Shown here piece after piece: positions 52,591 through 64,000 of a stretch of 64,000 nucleotides of DNA. The notes under the pieces are model-generated. The model worked only from the letters and a program-made list of their open reading frames with translations, was not told where the DNA came from and searched no databases. Source of the stretch: Onchocerca volvulus (taxonomy: Eukaryota > Nematoda > Chromadorea > Rhabditida > Onchocercidae). Made by a program: the position numbers and the translations under genes. Location: assembly GCA_000499405.2 (NCBI GenBank), contig HG738138.1, forward strand, positions 21,772,824-21,836,823, written 5' to 3'. Position 1 is the first letter of the stretch. Every line of letters begins with the position of its first letter.

Positions 52591-52638
52591 ATAAATTAGA
52601 GAGTCAGTAACAGTGGTTGCCTGAAGAATAAATAATTT
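52556..52638. repeat. short tandem duplication around a candidate stop codon
   Basis: GTCAGTTACAGTGGTTCCCTGAAGAATAAATAA is echoed as GTCAGTAACAGTGGTTGCCTGAAGAATAAATAA about 43 bp later. The copies differ at two positions. Confidence 0.7.
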
Positions 52639-55600
52639 CTAAACAGTTACCATGGTTACATATGCAAAAGTAACCTCTTATTTCTTTCATTCGACTTTTA
52701 CATTTCCAATTAATTTCATCCTCAATTTTGACTCTATCCAGATTTTGGCAAAATTTTAGGATTTGCTAAAACATAAGCAAAAACGATCAATTTTATATGA
52801 TTAATGATTTAATGTTGCATCGATTCGAGCTCCTGGAATTTTTTTTTTTTGAATTGTTATATTAAAAACAAATAGTCTCTTAATAGAAAAGAGCATTTTT
52901 TTCTATTAAAATACTCTTTTATTTTAAAGAATTAAAGTAATTAATTTAAAAAAAAAGAACCAAAATAAAATAATTGAGATGCAAGATAATCAGCAATCAA
53001 TAATTACAAGTATATCATTTGAAAAATCAAAGCGAGAAGATAAGAAAGTTAAGCGAGTTGAAAACTAATTTAATAATACTTCAAATTTAAAATTTCTATT
53101 CTCTTTTTTCTGATCTTTTTATTCCTATAAAAATTTTGAGTTCTTTAGATAAAAGATTAGTATTTTCGATATTTTATTTCGAAAATGCTTTTCAGTGCTA
53201 TCTGAAAACAATTCTCTTTCTTCGATCATCAATAATTACAGTCCGTGGTTATTATGGTACTAGTTTTGAGTATTTTTGATACTTAGTTCATCTTGTTCCT
53301 GTACCCTTTGACCTTATGCTACTTTTTGATATTCATTAGCATCATGAGTTGCGAAGTTATGTTTGAATATTTTTTTTTTTCAAAAGTAGTGTATCTGCTG
53401 CATTGAATATAAGCTAGCATGAAAACGTTTATTTTCTATATTTCGAAATTTGTAATTAAAATGTAATAATTTTAACAAACATTAGCTGAAATAGCATGTT
53501 TTGGAATTAATATTTTTTATAGTAAAGGGAAGAAATCAATATGAGACATAACATTAAATATGGATGAACCTTATAAAATTTGATGAAATTGAATGAATTG
53601 AAATAAAAGAATTGAATTTCAGCTGAATTAATATCAGTTCTATTAAGATTTAAGGTTTTTTCCTTTTTTTTTTTCAAAAAATCAGAGTGAAAAATGATAA
53701 ATAATCAGTGCGAAAATTAGGAAATAAACATTATTCATTGCAGCTTTCTAGATTTATTCTTGGATAAAAAGTCATAATATTCCAATCATCATTTGTTTCA
53801 TTTCACAGTCAACTTTCTAGTCTCACAATATATGTCAACAACAGGTTCTTCAGGTGGGCGGACAAAAGAAAAGAAAGGTGGATTGAATAATTGGAACATG
53901 CAACAATCATCCATCCATCCATCCATTTCTTCTATTTATTTCATCGATCCGATATTCTTTTTTAATATTATACTATAGAATAAATGACGAAAAGAATAAA
54001 AATTAAACATTTAGTTTTATGAAGCTATAAGACTTGACTCAGGCATGATAAGATATGTGATAAGGTTTGGTTCAGACATAATAGGTTTCATAAAATTAGG
54101 ATAAAGTTTGATTCAGGACGAGGTTTTCTTTTTTTCTTTTTCATCAAAATGACTACGTCTTCAAGTAGTAATGAAAATTGGAAACAATTCTTCCAGATTG
54201 ACAAGTTTTATTCCTGAAAAACTACAGGATAAATCACAAGTTCTGTTGAAAATTTTTCTGATTTGATTAATGAATCGAGAATTGCCTTTTCATTTCGTAA
54301 TTCGCTTCTTTATGATGATATCGATTTAAGCTAATTAATTACTTCAAAATGATATTAAAAAAAAAAAAATACGGAGCTTTTATATCTAATTTTTCATCAT
54401 AAAGTCGGTTGAAAATGATGTAATTTAAATTAATGCTCTACTACTTATTTTGTTGTGTTTCGGTTTATGTATTCATCAAAAGCAGGTTTAATGTAAAAAC
54501 ATTTTGAAACAGAAGTTTTGAAAAATCATTTCTTCAAAATTACTTTTTTTCCCAGAGAATTTCTTACATACCACTAATAATCATCACTTACATTCCGAAA
54601 ATAATTGTGAGCAGGTTTTTAGCTTTTCATAAAATGTAAAAAAGAAGTTCTGGAGTGCTTGACCGTAATTTTTAGCCCGTTTTGATCCATTTTTTCATAT
54701 GAATTTAAATAAATTTGAAGATGTGCTATCCAATTTTTTTGTTTTACTTCAACTTTGAAGGTATAGAATTGCTATATTTTTATGCTTTCGTTATGAAAGT
54801 TATGGAAATCAGATGTGAATTTATATTAAAAAAAGAGCAGTACCTTTGATTGCATATTTTTCGCATTTTTCTTTGCTGTGCTAATTTTTGTTTAAGAAAA
54901 AATTAGTAACGAAGGTGTGAAAAGGCGCCTCATGAGAAAAGGTTTATTTTTTGGAAAGATAAAGCCTTGGATTTAAGAATTTATTTTCAACTCTTCACAG
55001 TTAAGATGTCAAATCAATTTATTCGAATTTAATCGGGTTTTAGGCCAATTTCATTTTATAATTAAGCTTTTTTTGCGCATAATTACACTTTACATACATT
55101 GTTAAGCATTGTGAGAAAGTCAGTGATTGAGTGATGAATTATTATGAGCATCTGTCTGATTTATTATTTCCATTTTTAGATTGATTTTTGGTATTTGAAT
55201 GAAGCAAATTTTTACGGAATTCATCAAATAATGATTATTTGCTCTGCAAATTTCATTGGATTCATTGGAAAAAAGAGAGCAATTTAAATAAACAATGCAT
55301 TTATCTCTCTCAAAGATCAAATCATTTCAAATTGAACCATAGAAATCTCTTCTGTCAACGAGTTATAGAATTTCAACAATTGTAAAATTTTTTTTAGAGA
55401 AATAAACTTTCATTCGCAAATGACCCTCTTTTTTCCTCTTTCTTATGGTCACGATCTGAAATCTCCTCATATCTAAAAATTTGAAAATCTTTAAAGCAAA
55501 TTCAGTAGTCCTTCCCGAGAAAACCGAACTTTTCTACTTAAAATGTTTACTTGCAAAATTTTCAAATGAGATCAGTGATATTCTAGGATAATATTGAAAG

Positions 55601-57442
55601 CAGCAAGAAATGTTAAATGCATTACAATAAATGAGGGAAATTAAACATTAGTGCCAATATCAAATCATTGTTCACTGATAATGCATGCAAAGAATTTTCT
55701 GCTCTCTCTAATGTTTATTCTTACTTGCAAAAGTTTGATCAGCTCTTTGCTAAGTAAAATTTTCTAATTTCCTGATGATAGAGGCATTTGATGTTTAAAT
55801 GATGCATTACGAATCGATGCGATGAATTTAAAATATCAAATATCGAATCGATTAAAAGAATCAGTGGGACAGTCATATGAATAGACTTCAGTCATGCACT
55901 ATTTATAAAGGATAGATGAGTGAATGGATTTGATTGGAATGATTGGGCAATAATAAATAATTATGGTAGCATGATCTGAATGAACTGATCGAAATCATCG
56001 ATCAATATAGTCTTCCAGTTATTAGCTGTCTAATCTGAGTAAATAAAACGCTAATGCTATATGGAAATTTGCAAAAATTGAAATTTGATGTAACAAGAAT
56101 TTTCACAAATTGGATTTTTCCAAAATACTACAAATTCTTCTTTGCTCTCAATGCAGTTTTTTATACATATTGTGATATATTCGTTAGATTTTCAATGGCT
56201 GGCATTTCGTTGAAATCTTAAAGGCTATTTAAACCAACCAGTGACTCATAACAATTATGCATTTATTAGTTTGACTATATTCGAAAGTTTGAAAATGCTG
56301 AAGCTGTCGTTTTTTTACTTTGAAAACTTTTATATAATAGTAAAATCCTATTTTTCAGATATATAATGAATATATTATTCGCTGAGATGTATTTAATTCA
56401 ATACCCATTGATTTATTTGTTTTATTGATTCATTACCTGTTTTACATAGGAAATTTCTCCAATTTCAATAAAGAGTTATTTTACAATTATAAATACAAAT
56501 CCTTTTTATTAAATGAACTTTTATTGCAAATGATTAGAAATTGTTTCTGAAACGTTCTACAATATTATGACTCCACTGCTTCATATTTATATATTTAAGT
56601 AAATGAAACTGATATGTCTAACGCCATCCTTATGTGCTTCTTATCATTTTTATCTGTTTGAGTTTGGTTTTAATGACGAATAATACTAACAAGTTTTGAT
56701 ATGATAAAATAGTCGCATATAATAGTTGCATATATATGGTGAAATCTTAGTGCTAAATTCCCAGCGACATTGACACCATTACTTTATAGGCGAATAGTAA
56801 TGAGTAAAAAATCGAGAGAGACTGATAAGTGATACGAAAGACTGATATGACTAATATGTTTGATGATATTACTCAGGTAGATACATTGGACTGCTGCTAA
56901 CGGACTTGTCAAATGATATGGTTGAAAATTGATAAATCGGTGCTATGATTGCATCAAAATCTTTTACACTTAATCTAGATGGAATTTGAAGTTTTCTGAA
57001 AAGTTAGGAAAACAATTTCTTCAGAAAACATATCACCTCATTTTCCGTTCTTTTTGATAGAAATTATTACAGAATTCCCAAAGTCAAAACTGATTTCAGT
57101 CAGATTCTACGAAGTTATTCGTTCAAGAATCAAAAATATTATGAACTTTATTCAATATTGAAATACAGTTAATTGCTTTTTTATGTTAAAAGATTCTGGG
57201 ACATCAATATCAATTTCCTTTTTATTGGTACTGTTTGGTATCATTGAACTGTTTTGATATTTCTAATTGAAGCGCCTGCATTTAAAAATTTCAATTTATT
57301 TCTGCTTTCCCATTTACTTTTACTCTTTGCGACTATCAGCAAATTATTTTGTCGCAAATCGCAGAGTGATTATATCGCAAATTTATTAATTGTTAAAATC
57401 AGGAATTTATTGAATTTCTTCTGAAACTCAGAATGTTAATAA

Positions 57443-57538
57443 ATGTCAGAATGCTACATATTATGGAACATTTTTATCTTTTTCATTACACCATGTTTTC
57501 ATATCTTTGTGAAATTTGCAGAAAAGTTTGAAATCACG
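57443..57538 (+). other. possible alternative first exon upstream of the GH20 gene
   Basis: ATG at 57443 opens 32 hydrophobic codons (MSECYILWNIFIFFI onward) that end at a donor (ACG then GTGAGG) in phase 0. Splicing to the TTTTTAG acceptor at 58020 would read V-M-T-I-I in frame with the GH20 protein. An acceptor-like CTCAG lies just upstream. A simple SL-spliced start at 58023 remains more likely. Confidence 0.25.
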
Positions 57539-58013
57539 GTGAGGAAAATCTGTAGGAAAAGTAAAGCTATCTGCATGTTTCAAATGAATATTATCATCGT
57601 TAAATTATATGGAAAAATTCCGTTTAAATGATTCATAATTTAAAATAATCGAAAGAACAATAAGAAAGAAATTTGCATAGCAATAAAGAGAAAATGAATT
57701 TAATTTACTAAATAAAGTTCGAGAGTTCTTAAAAATTTTTTGTAAAAAATATTTTGTTTTCATTATGCTATCCTAACGGTCGTTTAAGTCTCTTATTGAT
57801 TCTTCCGCTTCTGGAAATTCGTTGAAAATTGTGAATTTGCTTTGTTCTTGATTAATCAATGTCTGACAGTTCAAAATGATTTCTGACAATGATTTGTGAT
57901 TCAATAATTTCTGATAATTTATATGAATTAAATGCTTGAAATTTTCCCTTTTTTCGTATTAATACATTTGCATACTTCTGAATATTATTTTACAAATTAT
58001 TCAAAGAATTAAT

Positions 58014-58020
58014 TTTTAGG
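58014..58020 (+). other. probable SL trans-splice acceptor of the GH20 gene
   Basis: TTTTTAG immediately precedes GTTATG. The ATG at 58023 is only 2 nt from the splice point, as is common for nematode spliced-leader mRNAs. Confidence 0.5.
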
Positions 58021-58022
58021 TT

Positions 58023-61000
58023 ATGACAATTATTTCACGATCTCGTTGGTTTGGATGTAGAATTTGGAGACTACTAACTGTCCGGACATTCCTAATTTTT
58101 ACATTTACTTGTATTGTTTTTGAAATTACCATTGGTCTGCCAACTTATAAACGGAAAAAACAGGTTATGATTACTTCTTTTCTTACTTTATTCGAAAAAT
58201 GTATATTTTGTTGCTAAATTTATAAAATATTAAATTTCTCGAATTGGAAAGAAACAGTGGAGGAAATTATTCAAATAATTTAATGAATCAAGGTAATTAA
58301 AACTATCAGTGATAAATCAGTAAACACAAATAATTGGATATATTAGTCCGACACAAAATAAAATAAAGAAATACTTGCAGGATTTAATCCAGAAAGATGG
58401 CATGCACGTAGAACATTCTCGAGTTTTCGATGATCAAAAAGTGATACACAGTTTGTCAAAAACAACAAAACATTTGGAAAATTTGAAGTGGAATGTTGGT
58501 TATGTTGCCTTCAAATTGTTAATAAATGTATTTTCTATGTTTTATAGAAGTTAGTGGATACCGTAATTGCTAATTAAGCTTGAAATTAGATTTGACGGAA
58601 AAGAAATCATTTTAAAGTTAGTCACGGATCAATAAGAAACAATCTTTTTAACCATGGATAGAACAAGGATTTAGTTTTGATACATTTTGAAATTACAACA
58701 TACATGAAATTTTGTTTCTTCTAAAGCAAATTCTTATTCAAAATTTGAATTTTCGCCCATTTGAACAAAGAATACCTGAAAACAACAAAGATCGTAAATC
58801 TAAATTCAAATGTAAAACATTGAAAACACTAGACCGAAATCATTGCAATCAATAAAAATACAAAGTCAAGCACGAAATCAAGACACTAAAATTTCTTACG
58901 ATATACATTCTTCTAGAAAAATTATAATTTCGAGTTTTGTAGAATTTGAACGCCTTCCATTTCTTACTTTGAGCCAAAGTTATGGAAAGTAATGCATCAA
59001 TTTACTAAATAAATTCAACACTGGAATTTATGGAAAGTCAACACCTTAATATATTGCTTTGCTGACTTTTTAACTTTTAGGAATTCTGTTACCAGTCGAT
59101 TTGTAATTATTTAATTAGTCATAGACTGATGACGACACTTGTGGCATATGTTGTGCTATTTCCCAGCGATCTTAAATGCTTACCATTTTCAGCTTGAAAA
59201 GAAAAATTTTTGCTTTAAATTTAGCTTTAAATTTCTTATTTTTACAATTTTCATAATCTTTAATTTCCTATTTTTACATCTTTCTCATATATTTTCTTTA
59301 TTTTTGCCGGGACAAAATTTGCTTTCTTGTTAACAATAGCCATTCAAGCTTCGATTTCAATAAATTTCTACCATTCTAATCATTCTAAATTTCCAGGAAT
59401 CGTTTTACCCAAACAGGATAATTCATTTCGATTTCAAAGGTGCTCCACCGAAAATATCCTATTTGAAGGAAGTATTAAGACTTATAAAAAGAAGCGGTGC
59501 TACAGGTTCGTTAATATATTGAAAATATCACATTTCCTTTTTCCTGAATCATCAACATGATTTCAGTTACGACTATTTGATTTCTTATTGTACTTTTATC
59601 ACTAACATTTTCCTTCTTAATTTAGATTATCAAAAGTTCATCTGAATCTTGCAGGTGATAATTCCAGATTTCTATATGAATTGAAGATTTATTACATCAA
59701 TTATACAAACTTTAGTTTGAGATAAAATATAATGTAAGGGAAAAATCACCGGTCCGTCAATCAATAAAATTTTGCTGTGTCGATGTAAGAATTGACTTGA
59801 ACTCCGGATTTAATTTACATTTCAGGAATTTTACTGGAATGGGAAGATACATTTCCGTTTAATGGTATCCTAGCAGACAATCGTAACAGCGATGCTTATA
59901 CGGTAGAAGAAGTTCACGACCTTTTGAAAACAGCCAAATCACTGAAGCTTGAAGTTATACCGCTTGTACCAACTTTCGGACATTTGGAATGGATTCTTAA
60001 AGTGGAAAGATTTAGACAGTATCGGCAAAACGATATGTTTCCACAGGTGAAACCATCGAATAAAATTTAAAAAATATCATTCAAATATTACGAATTTCTC
60101 TTCAATTTGTTTTCAGTCTTCATTTTTATCCACGAAGTTCTTAGAGTTCATTGTCATCAGAAAATGATGCAATCTATAAAAATAATTACAGGTCATCTGT
60201 TTAGCAGATAATGATGGTGTTTCAATAGTTTTGGAAGCTATACGACAGGTTGTTCAGTTTCATCTACCATTCGGAATAAAATATTTTCATATTGGTGCCG
60301 ATGAAGCTTTCCAGGTTTATTTTACCTTCATTTTGCATTCTTCATTCGAAATTTCAATATTAGAAGTTGAAATTTCCCAGATGAAAGGAATTATATTGCA
60401 GAACTGTTCCGTTTTATCACGATACCAACTTTTTGGCTGTTTATTAGTTTTTATATATCTTAAGATAGATCAACTGAGCTATTTTCAAGTGCCATATTCT
60501 ATTCATATAAAGTTTTACTATATTTCATGGAATGTTTTTCAGTTCGGTGAATGCTTAAAAGATCGCCAATGGTTGGAAGCAAATAAAGGTCAAGAAAAGG
60601 ACAGTCTTGCAGCAATGCATTTAGCGAAAGTTTCAAATTATGTCAAAACACTCATTCCAAATGTTAGGTAAGAATAGAATTTCTTTTATTCAAATGAAGC
60701 CTGCTTGTGTTTGATTGCATGTGTTTCTACTATTAATAGTAGAAATCAATTGTACAAGAATGATAGATTTCAGAGTACTAGCATGGCACGATATGATTAA
60801 ATCATTTGAATCTAAACTGATAGATCAGTATCGTCTAGATCAACTCCTTGAAATAGTGGTTTGGGATTATTCCGAAACGTTGCAGCAACAAAATGGTATA
60901 TTTTTTAATTTATCTGCTTTATTGAAGAATTTTGAAGCGCAACGTTTTAAATGAACTTTGGATTGATTTGATAAAAAGCATTTTAAAGTCTTTTATGAAA

Positions 61001-63662
61001 AATACATAATACTTTGTCAAGATCAAATAGGCAAGGATTATAATGAACCAATCAATTTTCGTGTACATTCTATTGAACTTGTTTCATTCCTAAAAATTTT
61101 AGGAACTTTCTAAGAAAATTCAAAAGTTTTTTCGGAATTAGTTAAAAATTTAACTTAAAAAAATTTCCAGAATCTTCCTGATTATTTTGCAAATTAAATC
61201 TAATTTCTTTTGTAAGATTTCACGTGGCATTCTCTGGCTGCAAAATTTCCTGTAGTTTGGGGCTCATCCGCTTACAAAGGAGCCAATGAACCATCTTCAG
61301 AATTTTTGGATTTAAAACACTATTTTCGGAATAATAAAGCATGGATTACTCATAGAAATGTAAGTTCGTTTTTAATTGAAATTTAGTAATACTTGCATAG
61401 AATTTAACTTTAATTACCATTCGATGTCAAACTCCAATAAGCTGAATTATCATTTTTCCTGTTACAATAATAATTCAGCGGATGAGTTGCTGATTACATA
61501 CGCTCCTCAAATGCTATTTTACTACCTATTTTAATTTAGGCAAAATGATTCTCTTTGCTGCTTAAAACTTAGTACATTTTTTTTTTTGAAATTTAACATA
61601 ATGTGCAAAGTTTCAGTTGTTTCAATGAATATCATAATTTTGCAGTATTTACATTTAGCTAACTACAAAACTTCGATCTTTTGCTGCATTGGTTTCTTAG
61701 ACAAATGGAATCTCAAAATTCATAAGAAAGAATTTGAAACACAGCTGTTCAATTTGTGAAAAAAATTTTTTTTAATGAACCACAAAAGCAAAAATTCATT
61801 AATTTACTGAATGACCTTTCCACACTAAATTCTTGCTGATGAATCAGCAGATGACTTCTTTGCTAAGAATTTTTTTTGGTATCATATTTTCTTATCTCGG
61901 AAAAAAGAAAGACAGTCCTCTCTTCTTCTTTCTAGTCCAAATACATTATGTGACCTTTAACATCGCTGGTTTTTAATATTTAATTCAAATTTGCTGATTT
62001 ATCATTAGAAATTAATTGCTGTTTTACAAGAATTACAAAATTTGAGTGTGTTTCCGTCGCAAATAATTTATGGTCATAATTATGTAAAACTTTATTGCTG
62101 CTTTTGATATTTTCATCTCTTTTAATATTTCGCGTTTTAAAATGCCATGCAACTCTATTAAACTTACAATTAAAAATTTTTCATCTCCTTATTTCTCCAA
62201 TTTTCCAGTTTCAAGAATTAAAATTTCAACCTAAACTTGGATTCAATTTCCGGAATTATTATGAAATCATCAAAATTATCACAGGCAAACAAACATTCAA
62301 TGCAATAATCTTCTCAAAGAAGAAAAATTTTAAAAGCAAGCACTTCTGTTCCGGACAACTTTTCGGAAATTGTCAACATTTCATTTTACTGAAAATGTAT
62401 ATTTTGCTGAATTTTAGATATATGGTTCACTATTTCGTACATTTCGCGGTTTGATCATAACCGGTTGGCAACGATATGATCATTTTGCGGTATTATGCGA
62501 ACTTCTTCCAGTTGGACTTCCATCAGCTATTTTGAATCTTCTAGTAATTTAAATATTTCGTTGTTTTTCAATTCAAATTTCCTGAATTTGAAATCATATT
62601 AAGTTTGACTTAAATGCATATTAACATTAAAATGGATGCTGTAGAAGCATAGTGAAATATATTTTCGAAATTTCAAAACAAATTAGGGAGATATTATCTT
62701 CAGATGAAGCAGACAAAATTTTTGATTTATTATAAAAATCCGTAAGATGTCCTGTCCGATTTGCAGTCTCATAAAGGTGGTAGGAATGACTAGATAGTCT
62801 AATCAAAACTTTAAAACATATTCAAATTTTCGATCATTGACTAAATATAAAAATTTAATCCAGTTCTTCATCATGCTCGACTTTGTAATACTTTTACTCC
62901 ACTGAATATTTTTTTAAATGAAAAATTTGTGTCAGTCTGAATATGTGTATACTTCTGATATTAATTTTCGCAGGTAGCAAAAGCAGGTGACAAATTTTCT
63001 ACTGAATCAATAGTTAGTGCCACTTCTGCTGCATTGAATTGTACATCAAAGATTTCAATGGAATACATGAATTCATTTGATTCCTGCAATTTTCCAGGTT
63101 GCAATCTTGAAATTTTGTAATTTTTTATATGAAATTAGCTACTTGTTAACATGAATTTCTTTTTTGTTTTTCTGAGGGTATCATATGCAGTATATGTCAC
63201 CATTTAGCAATCTTACTATTATTTTAGTGCTCATAATTTAAATTCAGGTTTTGTTTTGATTTTGTTTGTGAGTTTATAATATCAATTTTTGAGAGCTTAT
63301 TTGAAGTGGATATTTATAGTTTGAATATTGCAAAGAAGTGTTCATCTGACAGTGATATTAAGTGCAATGATATAATATCAGTTAGATTGATTTGAAGCAG
63401 AAGAGAAGAATTGAAGTTCTTTATCTTATCCATTGTCACATGTGCTTTTTTTTAATGCGGAAAAATTGCAGGTGTTGAATTATTCACCGCTATTCGTTCT
63501 TTGCGTGATTACATCAAAGCGATCAAAAATGAAGTTTTTGAGAGTCACCAGGTGAAAGGTTGGCTTAGTCGATTCAATGTACGCCATGGTTATACCCAGT
63601 TGTGGTATCTGATGGAATTAGAAAATAATATTGAAATGTATACTCAGGAAATGCTAAATATG
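58023..63662 (+). CDS. beta-hexosaminidase, GH20 hexosaminidase D / nematode HEX-2 type, probably 3' partial
   Basis: Removes terminal beta-linked GalNAc/GlcNAc from glycans; nematode members of this subfamily are Golgi-type GalNAc-preferring enzymes. Exons: 58023-58163, 59397-59505, 59826-60046, 60192-60314, 60543-60667, 60774-60895, 61217-61359, 62418-62543, 62974-63097, 63472-63662; all GT-AG, phases consistent, 475 codons. A short basic N-terminus and transmembrane anchor (about residues 14-38) make a type II protein. GH20 motifs are [48 protein letters not shown] with the catalytic Asp-Glu pair (Asp194, Glu195), [19 protein letters not shown] and [18 protein letters not shown]. The last exon ends at a donor (ATG then GTACGT), so further coding beyond the window is likely; otherwise the frame runs on to a stop at 63803. 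Confidence 0.93.
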
Positions 63663-63836
63663 GTACGTTATTTTTCCGAACTTTATCAACAGTTGAAGAA
63701 TTTTGGAGGATTTAATTTCATTCTTGGCTTTGAAAAAGGAAAAGATAGAGAAAATAGGAAAAAGAGTTTATATTTAAGTAACAAAAGTCATTTGATCCTT
63801 TAAAGAATTAAGTTAATTATTTGTACAAATAAAATT

Positions 63837-64000
63837 ATAAATGTTCGTACAACGTTTCAAGTTCTTTATCAATTGATTTGAAATTCTCATACAACGTAGT
63901 ATTCGAATAAATACGTTTTTTCATATAGATAAGCGCATGTTTAAGAACTTTCGGACTAGCTGGAGTCGGATACGCGAAGCTTCCAAGTAGATTCGTCGTA
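63837..64000 (+). repeat. dispersed repeat, copy 2 (cut by window end)
   Basis: It matches the copy at 45980-46085 over its first ~80 bp and again at TTTAAGAA then TTTCGGA. It carries about 60 bp absent from copy 1. It lies just after the last visible GH20 exon and runs to the window edge. Confidence 0.6.

Larger units (their letters stand above)
51780..57442. other. gene-poor stretch, right part
   Basis: AT-rich with homopolymer runs and a (CATC)n run near 53910. The only coding hint is the exon pair at 52395-52590. I see nothing else I can support. Confidence 0.4.

Overview
The window is AT-rich eukaryotic DNA whose genes are cut into short exons (roughly 45-265 nt) by introns mostly 100-500 nt long. 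Acceptors are of the TTTTCAG/TTTTTAG type, and several first exons are preceded by an acceptor with no usable upstream exon, as expected of spliced-leader (SL) trans-splicing. Together with the gene families found (a DUF229 ectoenzyme, legumain, a Frizzled and a GalNAc-type GH20 hexosaminidase) this points to a nematode. The base composition and intron size suggest a clade III/filarial-type worm; that last step is inference.

Layout. From left to right, five minus-strand genes occupy 2.8-30 kb: an unrecognised 185-residue protein (2815-4653), a DUF229/alkaline-phosphatase-like type II membrane ectoenzyme in 14 exons (6379-12500), a legumain-type asparaginyl endopeptidase in about 10 exons (15865-19763), a Frizzled Wnt receptor in 11 exons (22475-27820), and a small five-exon candidate two-helix membrane protein with no long ORF of its own (28992-29981). 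A gene-poor stretch of about 28 kb follows (29982-58022) with poly-A/T runs, an (AAT)44 microsatellite, diverged tandem repeats, a 75-nt near-perfect hairpin and a few coding-like orphan fragments. The right end carries a plus-strand GH20 hexosaminidase D/HEX-2-type gene (58023 to at least 63662), probably cut by the window edge, and one copy of a dispersed repeat.

How the parts relate. There is no operon-like spacing. The DUF229 and legumain genes both carry tight groups of TGATAA sites just upstream of their starts, the arrangement expected for gut GATA factors of the ELT-2 type, which would suit two digestive or lysosomal hydrolases. Frizzled stands apart as a developmental signalling gene beside the large gene-poor interval.

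Exon models were built by hand from reading frame, splice signals and family similarity. Splice phases agree throughout the Frizzled, hexosaminidase, DUF229 and two small genes. The exceptions are one junction in legumain and two in DUF229 where the best protein model needs a donor that is not GT; these are listed as findings. I found no rRNA, convincing tRNA, CRISPR or intact transposon.
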